Positions 1 to 9,190 are shown, counted from the stretch's first letter. The stretch: 10,815 bases of DNA from Baffinella frigidus (GCA_026770585.1 MU648583.1:1-10815), one strand, 5' to 3'. Translations and numbers: made by a program. Notes: generated from the letters alone by a model not told the origin.

Positions 1-95
1 GGAAGCCCGACGCTCTGAAGACTTACGAAAGTCAACCTGTGGGAAAATGTAACGTGACCAAATGAAGGGGCGGAGGAAAAGGGCTCCAAGGTTCC
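1..95. repeat. Terminal direct repeat, copy 1 (circle join)
   Basis: These 95 bases are identical to 10721-10815. The usual reason is a circular molecule, or a tandem array, assembled with one overlap, which makes the true unit about 10,720 bp. Bases 4-12 are the 3' arm of a 9-bp stem whose 5' arm is at 10659-10667, so a folded structure continues across the join. A real short terminal repeat of a linear element is possible, but the ends show no TG...CA pattern typical of LTRs. Confidence 0.9.
20..33. other. Small hairpin GACTT-ACGA-AAGTC
   Basis: A 5-bp stem with a 4-base loop, eight bases downstream of the three-way-junction fold. It may belong to the same folded unit. A run of five T at 116-120 could be a Pol III stop on the plus strand, but I see no convincing A box upstream. 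Confidence 0.35.
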
Positions 96-340
96 ACGCG
101 GATCCGCGGAATCCGTTTTTCCTCATCCCGAATCTAAGGTGACACGATCGTTCCTCTCGTCTTGCCCGCGCCCTCGCTGCCCTCTGTGAGCAGAGAATCC
201 CCTGCTCACGCTTCCGCTCGCCATAGGCGCCTCTTAGGTATAGGCCCTGCGCCCACGCACTCTGCTTCACAGAGCTCAGCGAGGACTGACCCTGGGATCC
301 TCCAACGGAAGGATCCGCAGCGGATTCCTGGGGGATCCGC
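96..340. repeat. Clustered GGATCCGC repeats
   Basis: GGATCCGC occurs near 100, 310 and 333, with related GGATCC and CGGATTCC copies between them. The first is inside the 12-base palindrome CGCGGATCCGCG. The second can fold with the following CGGATTCC as a short bulged hairpin. This looks like a short-motif cluster at the edge of the control region, possibly protein-binding. It could also be simple local duplication. Confidence 0.35.
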
Positions 341-1519
341 CAACGCGCCCACCCCACCGCCAACCTCCCGCCACCCTATGCCAAGCGGCAATCCCCGCGC
401 GCTCAAGAAGCATGCCCAGGTCAACCGCGCAAGCGCCCACCCACCCTCCACAACGCCATCAAAACCCTCGGACCTTCGGACCCTCCGAGGGACCCGCCAT
501 ACGGTACACCACCCACCGGCCCCACCCGCTCACACAAAACAAACGCATCGCCCCGCATCGCACTGGATCGCGGAACCACGCAACAGCAGCGGAATGCCGC
601 AGAAGGTGCCCCATCCACCAACCCACCCACCACGGCCCCCAACCCCCTCCCGGTCCCCAAACCCGCGAAGAGCCCTCGCCCACCTACGCCGGCCGCCCTC
701 GCACCCGACGGCACTACAAGGCGAGGCGATCCCCTCGACGGACCAAGCGTACGACCATCAATCGCGCCCAACAACGAGCGCCAGTCGCGTCAAGAGTCTC
801 GTCCGCCAAGAACCACAACATCTCGCCACCTCAGATGAGTCCCGCCAACCACACAGACCACAGGAACACACACCGGATGGCAGGTCACCATCCCAACCAC
901 GAGCGCAACCACAGCAGGGGATCCGACGGCAGCGCAAGCAAAGATCCATGCAAACAGGAACAAACGGCTCCGCCACCAGCTGCCGGCACCTAACCCAACA
1001 CCCTGCTAGGACGCGCCAGTACCGTGAAGCGCCACCTCCCTCTGCATCCCCGGCAAAGGGAACGCGCCCTAACCCCCAGTCAAACAGAACTGCCACAACT
1101 AATCCACGCTGACCCCGCGCCCTGAAAGCGGCAACCCCTCTATGATCGAGGTCCCAACGGGACAACAACCACCGATCAAAAAAGGCCTGACACCTGCCAA
1201 CCGCATTCACGGCAGAGAAATCCACAGCAAACTCCCAGGAACAGATGCAGCACCTACCCACCCCAGCAGGTAGCAGCCATCAATATCCCTCCCGACTCCG
1301 AGCACCCCAAGGCCTCGTCGCACGGAAACCTCTCACCTTGCCAGGAAGACAAACCCGAGACAAACCATGAACTGACAACTCACAACGTCCTCACGAGGCA
1401 AACCCATAAACATGCGCGCTCGCAAACAAGCCCAGGCACCCGACAACAATAACCTCCTCTCTAACCCGGTGTAACACCGACGACACCTACTCCGTATCAT
1501 CACCCGCAACATTCACTAC
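121..1519. other. C/A-rich leader with no convincing gene
   Basis: About 1.4 kb of extremely C-rich, T-poor sequence; 601-660 counts as 34 C, 14 A, 8 G and 4 T. Because stop codons need T, long open frames arise easily here. The longest ATG-started one, 378-1112 (+), would give a Pro/Arg/Ser/Thr/His-rich 244-residue product. It has a weak start context, no folded domain and equally long rival frames (412-993). Antisense frames are Cys/Trp/Gly-rich mirror images. I see no promoter, RNA gene or domain. It may be 5' leader, intron or spacer. Confidence 0.5.
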
Positions 1520-1790
1520 GCGCCCACAACAGTAGTTAGAGGCGTCGGATTGGCACGGGGCACTATCGCTAGCAAAGGACCCCAGAATGACACCCGCACG
1601 TAGTACGGGGACACCCAGTGGCACGTCAGTATGGCGGGTCCTGGGGTAAGGCTGACAACTTCACAACCAGCTTAAAACGAGTGGTTACTCGGGCTGGTTG
1701 GACCCTCCGGTCGGGACGTCGACGGAGGGCCAGTTATGTCAGCTCCCGGCGTCCCGGGATCATAGGGTCCAGAGCCAAGCATAACGCCCT
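1520..1790. other. Composition island with hairpins
   Basis: This segment is richer in G and T than either flank. ACCCCAG (1579-1585) pairs with CTGGGGT (1641-1647). CCCTCCG (1703-1709) pairs with CGGAGGG (1723-1729), extended by TGG/CCA with one bulged A. TCCCGG (1744-1749) pairs with CCGGGA (1754-1759) around a 4-base loop. The segment also holds a Kozak ATG and a donor-like GTAAGG. It could be an exon, promoter or structured leader element; I do not recognise it. Confidence 0.4.
1631..1651 (+). promoter_or_regulatory. Possible mini first exon with splice donor
   Basis: An ATG at 1631 has A at -3 and G at +4, a strong Kozak context. It is open for exactly five codons up to a donor-like GGG|GTAAGG, with the intron starting at 1646; unspliced, this frame soon stops. 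Phase-0 acceptors reading into the long plus frame exist, for example CAG before 2037 and CAG before 2151. The frame of the giant protein is open without an ATG from 1794 to 2201, which fits an upstream exon. The alternative is chance, with translation starting at 2202. Confidence 0.3.
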
Positions 1791-2201
1791 TAGTGCCAAT
1801 CTCGACAGCCGAACACTAAGGCACAACACCCGAAATGCAATCAAAAGCACCATGTCGACTCACACGCAAATCTGAAAGAACCTGGCACAGGACCGCAACT
1901 ACCTGGGCCAACTCCAAACCAAGTTACCTCGTTCCTCAAGCAAGAAACCCGCGCCAAGCACGACCAGAGGCACCTCCTCCGCCGAGTCAGGCACGAGCTC
2001 TCCGGAGCACCCTGCCCTGTGTCACCACACCCACAGGACTCGTCGACTCAGCACCTCACCGGCGCACCACAGCATGATTCGTCAGAACACGACGAACCGC
2101 TGATACACCACCCACGCCGCGTCAAAATCCGACAAAAATCGACTACCCAGATACGACAAATCTCGACAAAACCAGCACATCTCCTCGACGCTACATCGGC
2201 G

Positions 2202-5200
2202 ATGGATAACTCTCGCCTCAATCTTCTGATCTGCGACGCCATCCTCGAAGCCGTCCGTGTCCTCACAGTCGTCAACACAGAATATGGCGCACACGAGCGG
2301 GACATCATCTACGCCGTAACGCACAGCCTGCAGACACTGGAACCCAGCGACGAATGCATCAAAACACTCGCACATCACCTCCTGCGACAGAACAGCCTCC
2401 AACGGATCAACCAGCTGTACTTCCCGGGACCCAACGACGACCCACTCACGACATGCCCCGAAACTGCCATCCTCGGCGGCAAGATGCACGCCCTACACGC
2501 AGAACCCAACCGATTTCGGGGAACGGACACGTCCCTGGAACCACCGCCGGCCTCGGCGACCAACGACCTCTCGCAGAAATTCGCGCACGACCTCCGACGA
2601 CGCGCGCAGACAGCCTACACTGATCTCAACGGGACCATCAACACGGCTCTACGCAGCCCAGTCACATCCAGCCAGACAGTACGCGCTCTGATGTCTGCGC
2701 TCAAAATGCGACCCATGGCACAAGGCCTCATCCGCGCCACGGGCAACGAAGCAGCGACACAGTCAATGATCACCAACGACAAACACGCCAAACTGCAGAC
2801 CACCCTTGCAAACCTACGAACAGTGCGCCTCGCTCAAGAACTCCTACACCAGGCGCACAGCCTGGCAGAAGCAGTCACCCTGGCATCACAAGCAACTGCA
2901 GAAGGAGACATCGCACACATCCTGCAGCAGAGCGCTTCCCTCCTGCGAGACAACACCGGACCCGAGCTCCGCACCATGTCGTCAGACGAGGCGATCACCG
3001 TAGCAGCCTGGCTGATGGCAGCTCACAACCGAGGACCAGACACGTCTCGGGACTTCAACTTCAACAACAGAACCGCGTGCCCATTCTGCTCCATGGACCC
3101 CGACTCCTGGCCGCGAACCATCAGCAACTGGAGCCACCACTTCAGCAACGGCTGCAAAGACTTCCCACGCCCCTACCGCAGCAAGGGGCCACTTCGCACA
3201 TCAAGCCCATCACCGCACTCCGCCGAGGCAACACCGTCATCTCCCTCGACCGCGTGCCACATCCTCAAACCGCTATCAGCGCAGTCAACCGACCGCGCCA
3301 ACCAGTCACGCCCGGCCAACGTATCAGCATTTCTTCTCCAATGCTTGGTGGTCAACCACGCCATGCTGAAACAGACACACCCAATCTCGCTGGGCGAGAT
3401 CTTCTCACGACTGCAACAGCACCCCTCGTACCACCTGGCGGGGAGCTTCACCGCCGCCTTCAACGTCACAGCAGTGGAACAGGCAGTCGCCGAACTTGTG
3501 AACAAAGGAGTAATCATTCCTCACGTTCTCGACAACGGAGTCCGCGCGTTCGGCAACCCATCTGACTCAGATGACGAGCGCATCGGCCTCCCGGACACCT
3601 CGACGCCATCCAAATCGACGTGCCTCCAGAAACCCGGACGTGCGCGCCAAGTCGCGTCAGGCCCTCCGAACAGATCACCCAACATTCGCCGGAAAATCAC
3701 AGAAGCAATCCGCGAAGGAGAAAGTCTACAACCTCCAGGCATGCAGCTTCCAAACATCGTGAACCATGTCCTGAAACACTGGTCGGCCAACACTCACCAC
3801 GCCTCTCAGATCGCACAACCTCCATCACCATCAGTGGTGTGCGAGATTCTTCAAAAGATGATGAGCGAAGGCAAAGTCTCCGCCCTGCACCAAAACGTCA
3901 TCGGCTCAGCAACTTCCCAATACGTCCTGCACGACAACAACATCACCCTCCAGGAATCCGCGGAAAACGCCGCGAAAATCACACCACACCGTCTGTCAAC
4001 AATCCTCAACCAACAAGTTCGGGAAGCAGTGTGCCGAGGTCAAATCACTGAGTCTCCAGGAGCGCATCTCCAGCAAATCGTACGATTCACACAGCAAGCA
4101 ACGCCTCATCACCAGCAGGCATCAGCGTCAGCTATCCTCGACACCCTCCAAAACCTCGAGAGAACGGGAGCAGTACACAAGATCTCCCTCCCGACCTGCA
4201 ACGCGGCGGAAACTCGATACGCCGTAACTCGAGACCATGACGACGAAACAACAACCGTCACGACCTGCCGCCTCTGTCACAGAGACATCCTCTGGGGACC
4301 CGACATGCGCGGGCCACAACACAGAATCACGTGTCCAGGAAACTTCTCCGAGCGAGTGAAAGCTGCAGCGGTATGTCACTTCTTCGAAATCATCAACGGC
4401 GACCACGAACACCTGGGCCTGGACAGATCCCACTACATCAGCAAAGTCGGCGACCTCCTCTGCCGACACCTCGGCGACAGCATCAACTTGGCCTCAGACG
4501 CATCCGCCATGGACTGGGATCAGAAACGACAACACCAGGACGACTACGAAGACGCTAGGACCCGCGACCCAACCGCACACCCTGCAGACTACGTTCCACA
4601 CCAAATGACGTATGAGGGCAGGCAAGCGACAGATCACGCCACCATCAACAAACGCGTCTCCCGCACGCTTCGAGCTTCCGGAATTCCACTCTTCCCAGGG
4701 CACCGACGGTCACAATTCACCGATCCAGTTACAGACCGATCGCCATCACCTCCCAGCATCGCTCTGCACAGGATGCACCAAGGGCATGTCCTGCCCAGTG
4801 AATCACCAACATCGACATCATCTAACGGATCACCACGCTCTCGCACGGCAGCATCCAACGTTCCAGCAGCCCGATGCAGTCAATTTCAGTGCCACCTCAT
4901 CGAGACGCTCCAACGGCGCCCGGATTCTGCGAACGAAAAGATTCATCTTCACAAGGCACCGCGCCTGGAGGAGGGTGAACTCCCGGATGGGGACACAGCA
5001 ACATGGAGCCCATCCGTCTCGCCCCTCCCATACGACACGTACGTCAGCAGCGAACAGTCACACCAAAACTGGATGGACCTCTCAACAGCCGAACGAATCG
5101 GGAACGTCATCGTGCAAGATCTGCAGGAGGAGTATCTGTTCGACAAAGCAAACCGTCAACTCTACAAATGCGCGGGAACCATGCACGCGTGGACTACCTT

Positions 5201-8200
5201 CGGAAAGAACACGTCACGTCACCTGGTCCACTACCGTCTCTTCGACAACCACGAAACGCGCGAAGCCCTCAATTCCACCATGCACTTTCGCGCAATCCTC
5301 GGAAGGGATGACTTTCAAACCAACACCGACGCTGTGATGCCAGAATCACCCGCACCGTCGCCTCCAGAATCACGGGCAACCAGTGACGAAGAGAACCATC
5401 TCCAACGCCTCTCGTCACTGGTGCAGTTTCGCCCAAAGACCAATCGCCAAGAGCTTCAACAGGCGTCCGAAAATGCTCTCTGGATCGCCACAGGTCTGGT
5501 TACCCCCATTCGACTGGGGCAAAACTACGAAAACGGGCTGCTCAGCACATTCGCCGCAGTGTGCAATCTCCTCACCACAAGAGCACACCTCAGCGGCCCG
5601 CGACCTCCGGTCTTCGTCCACGACCGCCAGACGATGAGAAACGCAATCATCGCCTACCTCGAAACTACGGCAGGCGGCCAGGCAGAGCCGGGCAAAACAG
5701 CGCGCGACATTCACGACGCAGTAGCCGCGCAATTCTCCTCAATCAACAACGAGCAGATGAACATCATGCTCGTCGCCATGATGCACGAACGCAGTCTCGT
5801 TCGAGGAGGGCATCTTGCCACAGAAGGCGTCATGCATGGACGCTACCACACCGCTCCACACCAGCCTCCGCTTCTCACCAACGACGCTCAAGCCCTCGCC
5901 ACCGGCTCGGATTCCTCGAACCAAGCACCCTCCACGTCACCGCCCTCAGGGTCAGGGCCTCCGAACCCAGACCCACCCGAGGACGCACCCCGCGCACCAT
6001 CGAATGCAGGCGACGAATGGCACAGCACAAACAACCTCAGACCGGGAACAGCGCCCAACGGCAGAGGAGATACCCCCGACGATCGATCCTCCGGAAACGA
6101 CAGCAGCGACGGCCAAGAACCTCCGAACCATCCTAACGCAAACGACGTCTGCTCCTGGTGCCGCCAGTACGTCGACGTGCCCTGGAATGACGACATGGCC
6201 GCCCACATCGCAACATGTCCAGCCCTCGAGATCCTCATCGCAGCAGGGGCCCCAATCCGGTGCACATACTGCGCTGACCAACTCCCGTCGAATATCGACG
6301 CGCGCCACTACATGTCGCAATGCTCGGAGCTCGTCGACCGACGAATCGAAGCCGCCACACACTGGAGCGAGAGTGGATCACCAGGGCCACCTCCGATGCG
6401 GGTCCGAGGAAGATCAGCACCAGAACCATCGGACTCACTCGGATGCCCCAACCTCAACTGGCGCTACACACTCCGCGAGTCAGGCACGAGCAGATGGTTC
6501 CTTCGACAACGATTCAAGGAAATCCTCGAGCGACGCCAGTACGCCGAGCACCCACGAGGCCTGACTCTGCTCCAACTCTTGGAATTCGTCGGAGGACCAA
6601 TGCAACAAATCCTGCGCGTACCTGCTCTCACCGAAATCGCGCGGGCCGCCCTGCAAACTCTGATCGACGCCCACGAAGTGATACGTTCGCCAAACACTCC
6701 TACGACTCCAGCCAGCCGTCAACGCGATCGCCAGCTCCAACAAAACGACCAACCACCAGCAGGCGGACGCGCACAACCCCACGAAACCAACGAGGAGGAA
6801 CCAGAAGACCCATCAGCAGGGGCCACAATGAATCCTCGCGCTCCTCGCTTCGCTCAACACCCCGATCCAGAAATCGCAGCACTCAGAGCCGAGGCTCATC
6901 GAGACTGGAATCTGGCCCACAGCCTGCCCACAGACGACATCACCACGGAGATGTACTGGGACAACACTGCAGAACTGCCAATGGCAACACCCGACCACCA
7001 TCACCTTGACGACGACACCGTCCGCTACGAGATCATGCTTCCCCCTCGCGGTGAACCACCACCCGTGCCCGACGACGACTTCGACTACCCCGGAGGCTCG
7101 CTGCCTTCACCGCCGGCTCCAACAGTGCCCGCAATGACGGCGGAGGACCTTTGGCAGCAGGACGAAGGAGGACCCTCCACCTACTCGCCAAGGACCACCC
7201 AGCAACCACCACCCGACCATCGCAAGGCCCGAGCAGAAGAACACTCACCCAGCCAATACTGCAAATTCTGTCTCCGATCCCAGACGCGATGCCAGTGTAG
7301 ACGGAAACGCAACCGTTCTCCCAGCCCCGACGACGAACCCGACGAAGAGCACACCACATCACCGGGTACCTCCCGCAAAGAAGAAACGAGCGGAAAATCC
7401 GAGGCCACTGCGAAGCCAAAACCCAAACGGCATCGCTCCGACGAGGCACGCAAGCGGCAATCAGCAGCCCGAGCAGACAGACACCGGGCGAAAAAGCGTG
7501 GCCTATTCTCCGCTCACATATCCCAAGACTCACCACATCTCCTTCTCACGCAACAAAAGGAGATCACCGTCACCTCCAATCTCGCAGCGCCCCAGGCGCC
7601 TACCCCATCAGCGAGGGCGGACAGAGACGACGGACTCTCTGTAACCAACTCCGGATCACATGACACCATCAGCAACGGAGCCGTCATCCCGTCAACCCCT
7701 GCTACAACGTCAGCGAGGGCTGGAGGAGACAACAAACCACGATCACACGAAAACACGGAGACTGGGAGGAGCTATGACGACACTCTCGCACCACAGCTGC
7801 CGCTCCCGCAGGCGCCGACACCCGTCAGCATCCGCACCAGAATCTTGGGCCAGAGGCCGTCCGAAACTCTCCAACCAAGATGGACGCCCTCCAGCAGTGC
7901 GAAGCAGTCAACACTCCACTTCCACAACGGGATGCTGGGCCTGGAGCCATCCGGCCCAACACCTTCGACGCCTCCAACACGCAACCTCACCGTCACACGA
8001 ACACCCACGACCGTGTGGTCGCCCTTCGGCGACATTCGCCATGTGACCTTTCAACCATTCCGCAGAAGCTCACCACAGCAAGTACAACCGTCAACCGACG
8101 GCGCAGCGGTCGACATCACTTCGGTCGACCCACCCATCATCACTCACCAACGGCAAATTCCGGGAAGTGACGCCTCACCTGGACAGCAGAACCCGCACGT

Positions 8201-8768
8201 CAAACGCTCAGATGCCACCATCCGACGGCTTGCACTCCGGACAGTGCACAACCACCATGAAGATATCAGCTGGAAGTGGCACGGATCCCCAATCGCCAAA
8301 CTCTATGCGAGTGCAGCAAGATTTACCCACGGCCATGTCACCGAACTTCAATTCAACGACGCGCTGACCACACTCACAGCGCAAGGAGACGTCTCAGAAC
8401 ATCCATCACCGGACGGCAACGACATCTTCTACGCACCAGCAGACGCACCGCGCGACGACCTCGAGCGCGCCAAACGAAGCCAGGACTCCCTCGACCGCCG
8501 CGGGACCGCCAGCTCCACCGCCAACCAGTCAACAGACACGGCTTCTCGGCCACTTCTGAACAAAATCTGCAAGGGGTGCTCTCTCGCCATCGAGTGGGGA
8601 CCTGGCATGAGCTGGAAGAAGCACAAACCCTTCTGCTCTTCGAAACGCCAATCGGATCTCGAACTGTCCCTTACCCTCGCTCCGTTGGACCTTCCGCAAA
8701 TTCTTCTCGACACGCGCCCTCCGGCGCCACAACTCGCTGATCCGACTCCGCCAACGCTCCGCTATTAG
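2202..8768 (+). CDS. Giant modular winged-helix/zinc-finger-like protein, 2188 aa
   Basis: The first ATG of a frame open from 1794 lies in a strong Kozak context (G at -3 and +4); TAG ends it at 8766. I recognise no family. Seen: seven winged-helix-like modules at about residues 1-75, 372-453, 494-579, 596-682, 1142-1218, 1430-1497 and 2004-2080. Each has a first helix, often a PG-x-x-L-x-x-I turn and second helix, then a hydrophobic helix, a Gly/Asn-Val turn and an aromatic wing. Zinc-binding candidates are C293-C318, C689-C711, C1317-C1339, C1354-C1374 and C2123-C2145 (CxxC...H...C), plus a CxxC-x6-CxC knuckle at 1687-1699. Residues 130-280 look helical. A basic bZIP-like/NLS segment lies at 1738-1768 without a zipper. 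Long Pro/Ser/Asp linkers look disordered. Codons favour C or A in third position, supporting real coding. Inferred role: multivalent nuclear DNA binding in replication, partition or transcription of the element. No enzyme motif is visible. Confidence 0.85.
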   Translation: MDNSRLNLLICDAILEAVRVLTVVNTEYGAHERDIIYAVTHSLQTLEPSDECIKTLAHHLLRQNSLQRINQLYFPGPNDDPLTTCPETAILGGKMHALHAEPNRFRGTDTSLEPPPASATNDLSQKFAHDLRRRAQTAYTDLNGTINTALRSPVTSSQTVRALMSALKMRPMAQGLIRATGNEAATQSMITNDKHAKLQTTLANLRTVRLAQELLHQAHSLAEAVTLASQATAEGDIAHILQQSASLLRDNTGPELRTMSSDEAITVAAWLMAAHNRGPDTSRDFNFNNRTACPFCSMDPDSWPRTISNWSHHFSNGCKDFPRPYRSKGPLRTSSPSPHSAEATPSSPSTACHILKPLSAQSTDRANQSRPANVSAFLLQCLVVNHAMLKQTHPISLGEIFSRLQQHPSYHLAGSFTAAFNVTAVEQAVAELVNKGVIIPHVLDNGVRAFGNPSDSDDERIGLPDTSTPSKSTCLQKPGRARQVASGPPNRSPNIRRKITEAIREGESLQPPGMQLPNIVNHVLKHWSANTHHASQIAQPPSPSVVCEILQKMMSEGKVSALHQNVIGSATSQYVLHDNNITLQESAENAAKITPHRLSTILNQQVREAVCRGQITESPGAHLQQIVRFTQQATPHHQQASASAILDTLQNLERTGAVHKISLPTCNAAETRYAVTRDHDDETTTVTTCRLCHRDILWGPDMRGPQHRITCPGNFSERVKAAAVCHFFEIINGDHEHLGLDRSHYISKVGDLLCRHLGDSINLASDASAMDWDQKRQHQDDYEDARTRDPTAHPADYVPHQMTYEGRQATDHATINKRVSRTLRASGIPLFPGHRRSQFTDPVTDRSPSPPSIALHRMHQGHVLPSESPTSTSSNGSPRSRTAASNVPAARCSQFQCHLIETLQRRPDSANEKIHLHKAPRLEEGELPDGDTATWSPSVSPLPYDTYVSSEQSHQNWMDLSTAERIGNVIVQDLQEEYLFDKANRQLYKCAGTMHAWTTFGKNTSRHLVHYRLFDNHETREALNSTMHFRAILGRDDFQTNTDAVMPESPAPSPPESRATSDEENHLQRLSSLVQFRPKTNRQELQQASENALWIATGLVTPIRLGQNYENGLLSTFAAVCNLLTTRAHLSGPRPPVFVHDRQTMRNAIIAYLETTAGGQAEPGKTARDIHDAVAAQFSSINNEQMNIMLVAMMHERSLVRGGHLATEGVMHGRYHTAPHQPPLLTNDAQALATGSDSSNQAPSTSPPSGSGPPNPDPPEDAPRAPSNAGDEWHSTNNLRPGTAPNGRGDTPDDRSSGNDSSDGQEPPNHPNANDVCSWCRQYVDVPWNDDMAAHIATCPALEILIAAGAPIRCTYCADQLPSNIDARHYMSQCSELVDRRIEAATHWSESGSPGPPPMRVRGRSAPEPSDSLGCPNLNWRYTLRESGTSRWFLRQRFKEILERRQYAEHPRGLTLLQLLEFVGGPMQQILRVPALTEIARAALQTLIDAHEVIRSPNTPTTPASRQRDRQLQQNDQPPAGGRAQPHETNEEEPEDPSAGATMNPRAPRFAQHPDPEIAALRAEAHRDWNLAHSLPTDDITTEMYWDNTAELPMATPDHHHLDDDTVRYEIMLPPRGEPPPVPDDDFDYPGGSLPSPPAPTVPAMTAEDLWQQDEGGPSTYSPRTTQQPPPDHRKARAEEHSPSQYCKFCLRSQTRCQCRRKRNRSPSPDDEPDEEHTTSPGTSRKEETSGKSEATAKPKPKRHRSDEARKRQSAARADRHRAKKRGLFSAHISQDSPHLLLTQQKEITVTSNLAAPQAPTPSARADRDDGLSVTNSGSHDTISNGAVIPSTPATTSARAGGDNKPRSHENTETGRSYDDTLAPQLPLPQAPTPVSIRTRILGQRPSETLQPRWTPSSSAKQSTLHFHNGMLGLEPSGPTPSTPPTRNLTVTRTPTTVWSPFGDIRHVTFQPFRRSSPQQVQPSTDGAAVDITSVDPPIITHQRQIPGSDASPGQQNPHVKRSDATIRRLALRTVHNHHEDISWKWHGSPIAKLYASAARFTHGHVTELQFNDALTTLTAQGDVSEHPSPDGNDIFYAPADAPRDDLERAKRSQDSLDRRGTASSTANQSTDTASRPLLNKICKGCSLAIEWGPGMSWKKHKPFCSSKRQSDLELSLTLAPLDLPQILLDTRPPAPQLADPTPPTLRY

Positions 8769-9186
8769 TCTACAACGCGACTCCGACGACACACGTCATC
8801 ATCTCACCTTCAGCACTGCAAATTACCTCCCCTCGTCCGTTCCGGACTCAGAGAGCCAGGAGGAGAAGGGTGCCGAAGGCGAAACCCTCGAAAACGACAC
8901 AAATCCAACACGTCCATCGCTCCACGTCAACAGCGAGGGGCGATCCGTCAACCTACAAGAAACAGTCCGTCTAAGCAGACAGCGAGGGACGACCCTGCAT
9001 AAGACAGCCTCTGAGAAGAGACTCTGTAAAACTCTGTCAAACGCATAAAAACCTCTGCAACTCAAAACTCGTCTCGACTCCAACAAAACAGCAGCAGAAC
9101 AGCACGCTCCAGAAACACTCCCGGCGTCCATCAAAAACACTTTCTTCACTTTACACGCGTACAGGAGACCACGTTCTCTCGCATAC
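8769..9186. other. Convergent intergenic region; possible second exon of the minus gene
   Basis: The plus giant gene and the minus acidic gene converge here. On the plus strand CATAAA at 9044-9049 is a weak poly(A)-signal variant; no AATAAA is seen for either strand. On the minus strand two acceptor-like sites (AG at 8995-8996 and 8953-8954) both enter the same frame, which ends at TAA 8823-8825. That frame is also open upstream to 9410, overlapping the acidic gene, where it is Arg-rich and probably a shadow. The stretch from 8994 to 8823 is the plausible alternative C-terminal exon. Confidence 0.4.
8953..8996 (-). promoter_or_regulatory. Two candidate splice acceptors, minus strand
   Basis: Read on the minus strand, TGTCTTATGCAG ends at 8995 and the pyrimidine-rich GGACTGTTTCTTGTAG ends at 8953. 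Exons starting at 8994 and 8952 differ by 42 bases, so both give the same phase from the donor at 9190 and reach the stop at 8823-8825. The introns would be 196 or 238 bases. This is pattern matching only. Confidence 0.35.
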
Positions 9187-9190
9187 TTAC
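9185..9190 (-). promoter_or_regulatory. Consensus 5' splice donor overlapping the stop codon
   Basis: The minus strand reads GTAAGT from 9190 to 9185, a perfect donor core, and its TAA is the in-frame stop of the 208-residue acidic protein. Unspliced RNA therefore ends the protein here. Spliced RNA would replace the stop with a different tail. The last exon codon would be split after two bases. Confidence 0.55.

Noticed and set aside
61-95. Resemblance of GGAGGAAAAGGGCTCC to a bacterial RNase P core
   Set aside because: The match is interrupted and the other conserved RNase P elements are absent.
378-1112. Pro/Arg-rich 244-codon open frame in the leader
   Set aside because: T-poor DNA rarely makes stops, other frames are equally open, the start context is weak and no domain is visible.
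758-1261. Antisense 167-codon Cys/Trp/Gly-rich frame
   Set aside because: Its composition is simply the complement of C/A-rich DNA; no promoter and no motif spacing suggest a real protein.
5676-5699. Walker A-like pattern G-x4-GKT at residues 1159-1166 of the giant protein
   Set aside because: No hydrophobic strand precedes it and no Walker B or helicase motif follows. The residues fall in the turn between helices 1 and 2 of a winged-helix-like module that aligns with the other copies.
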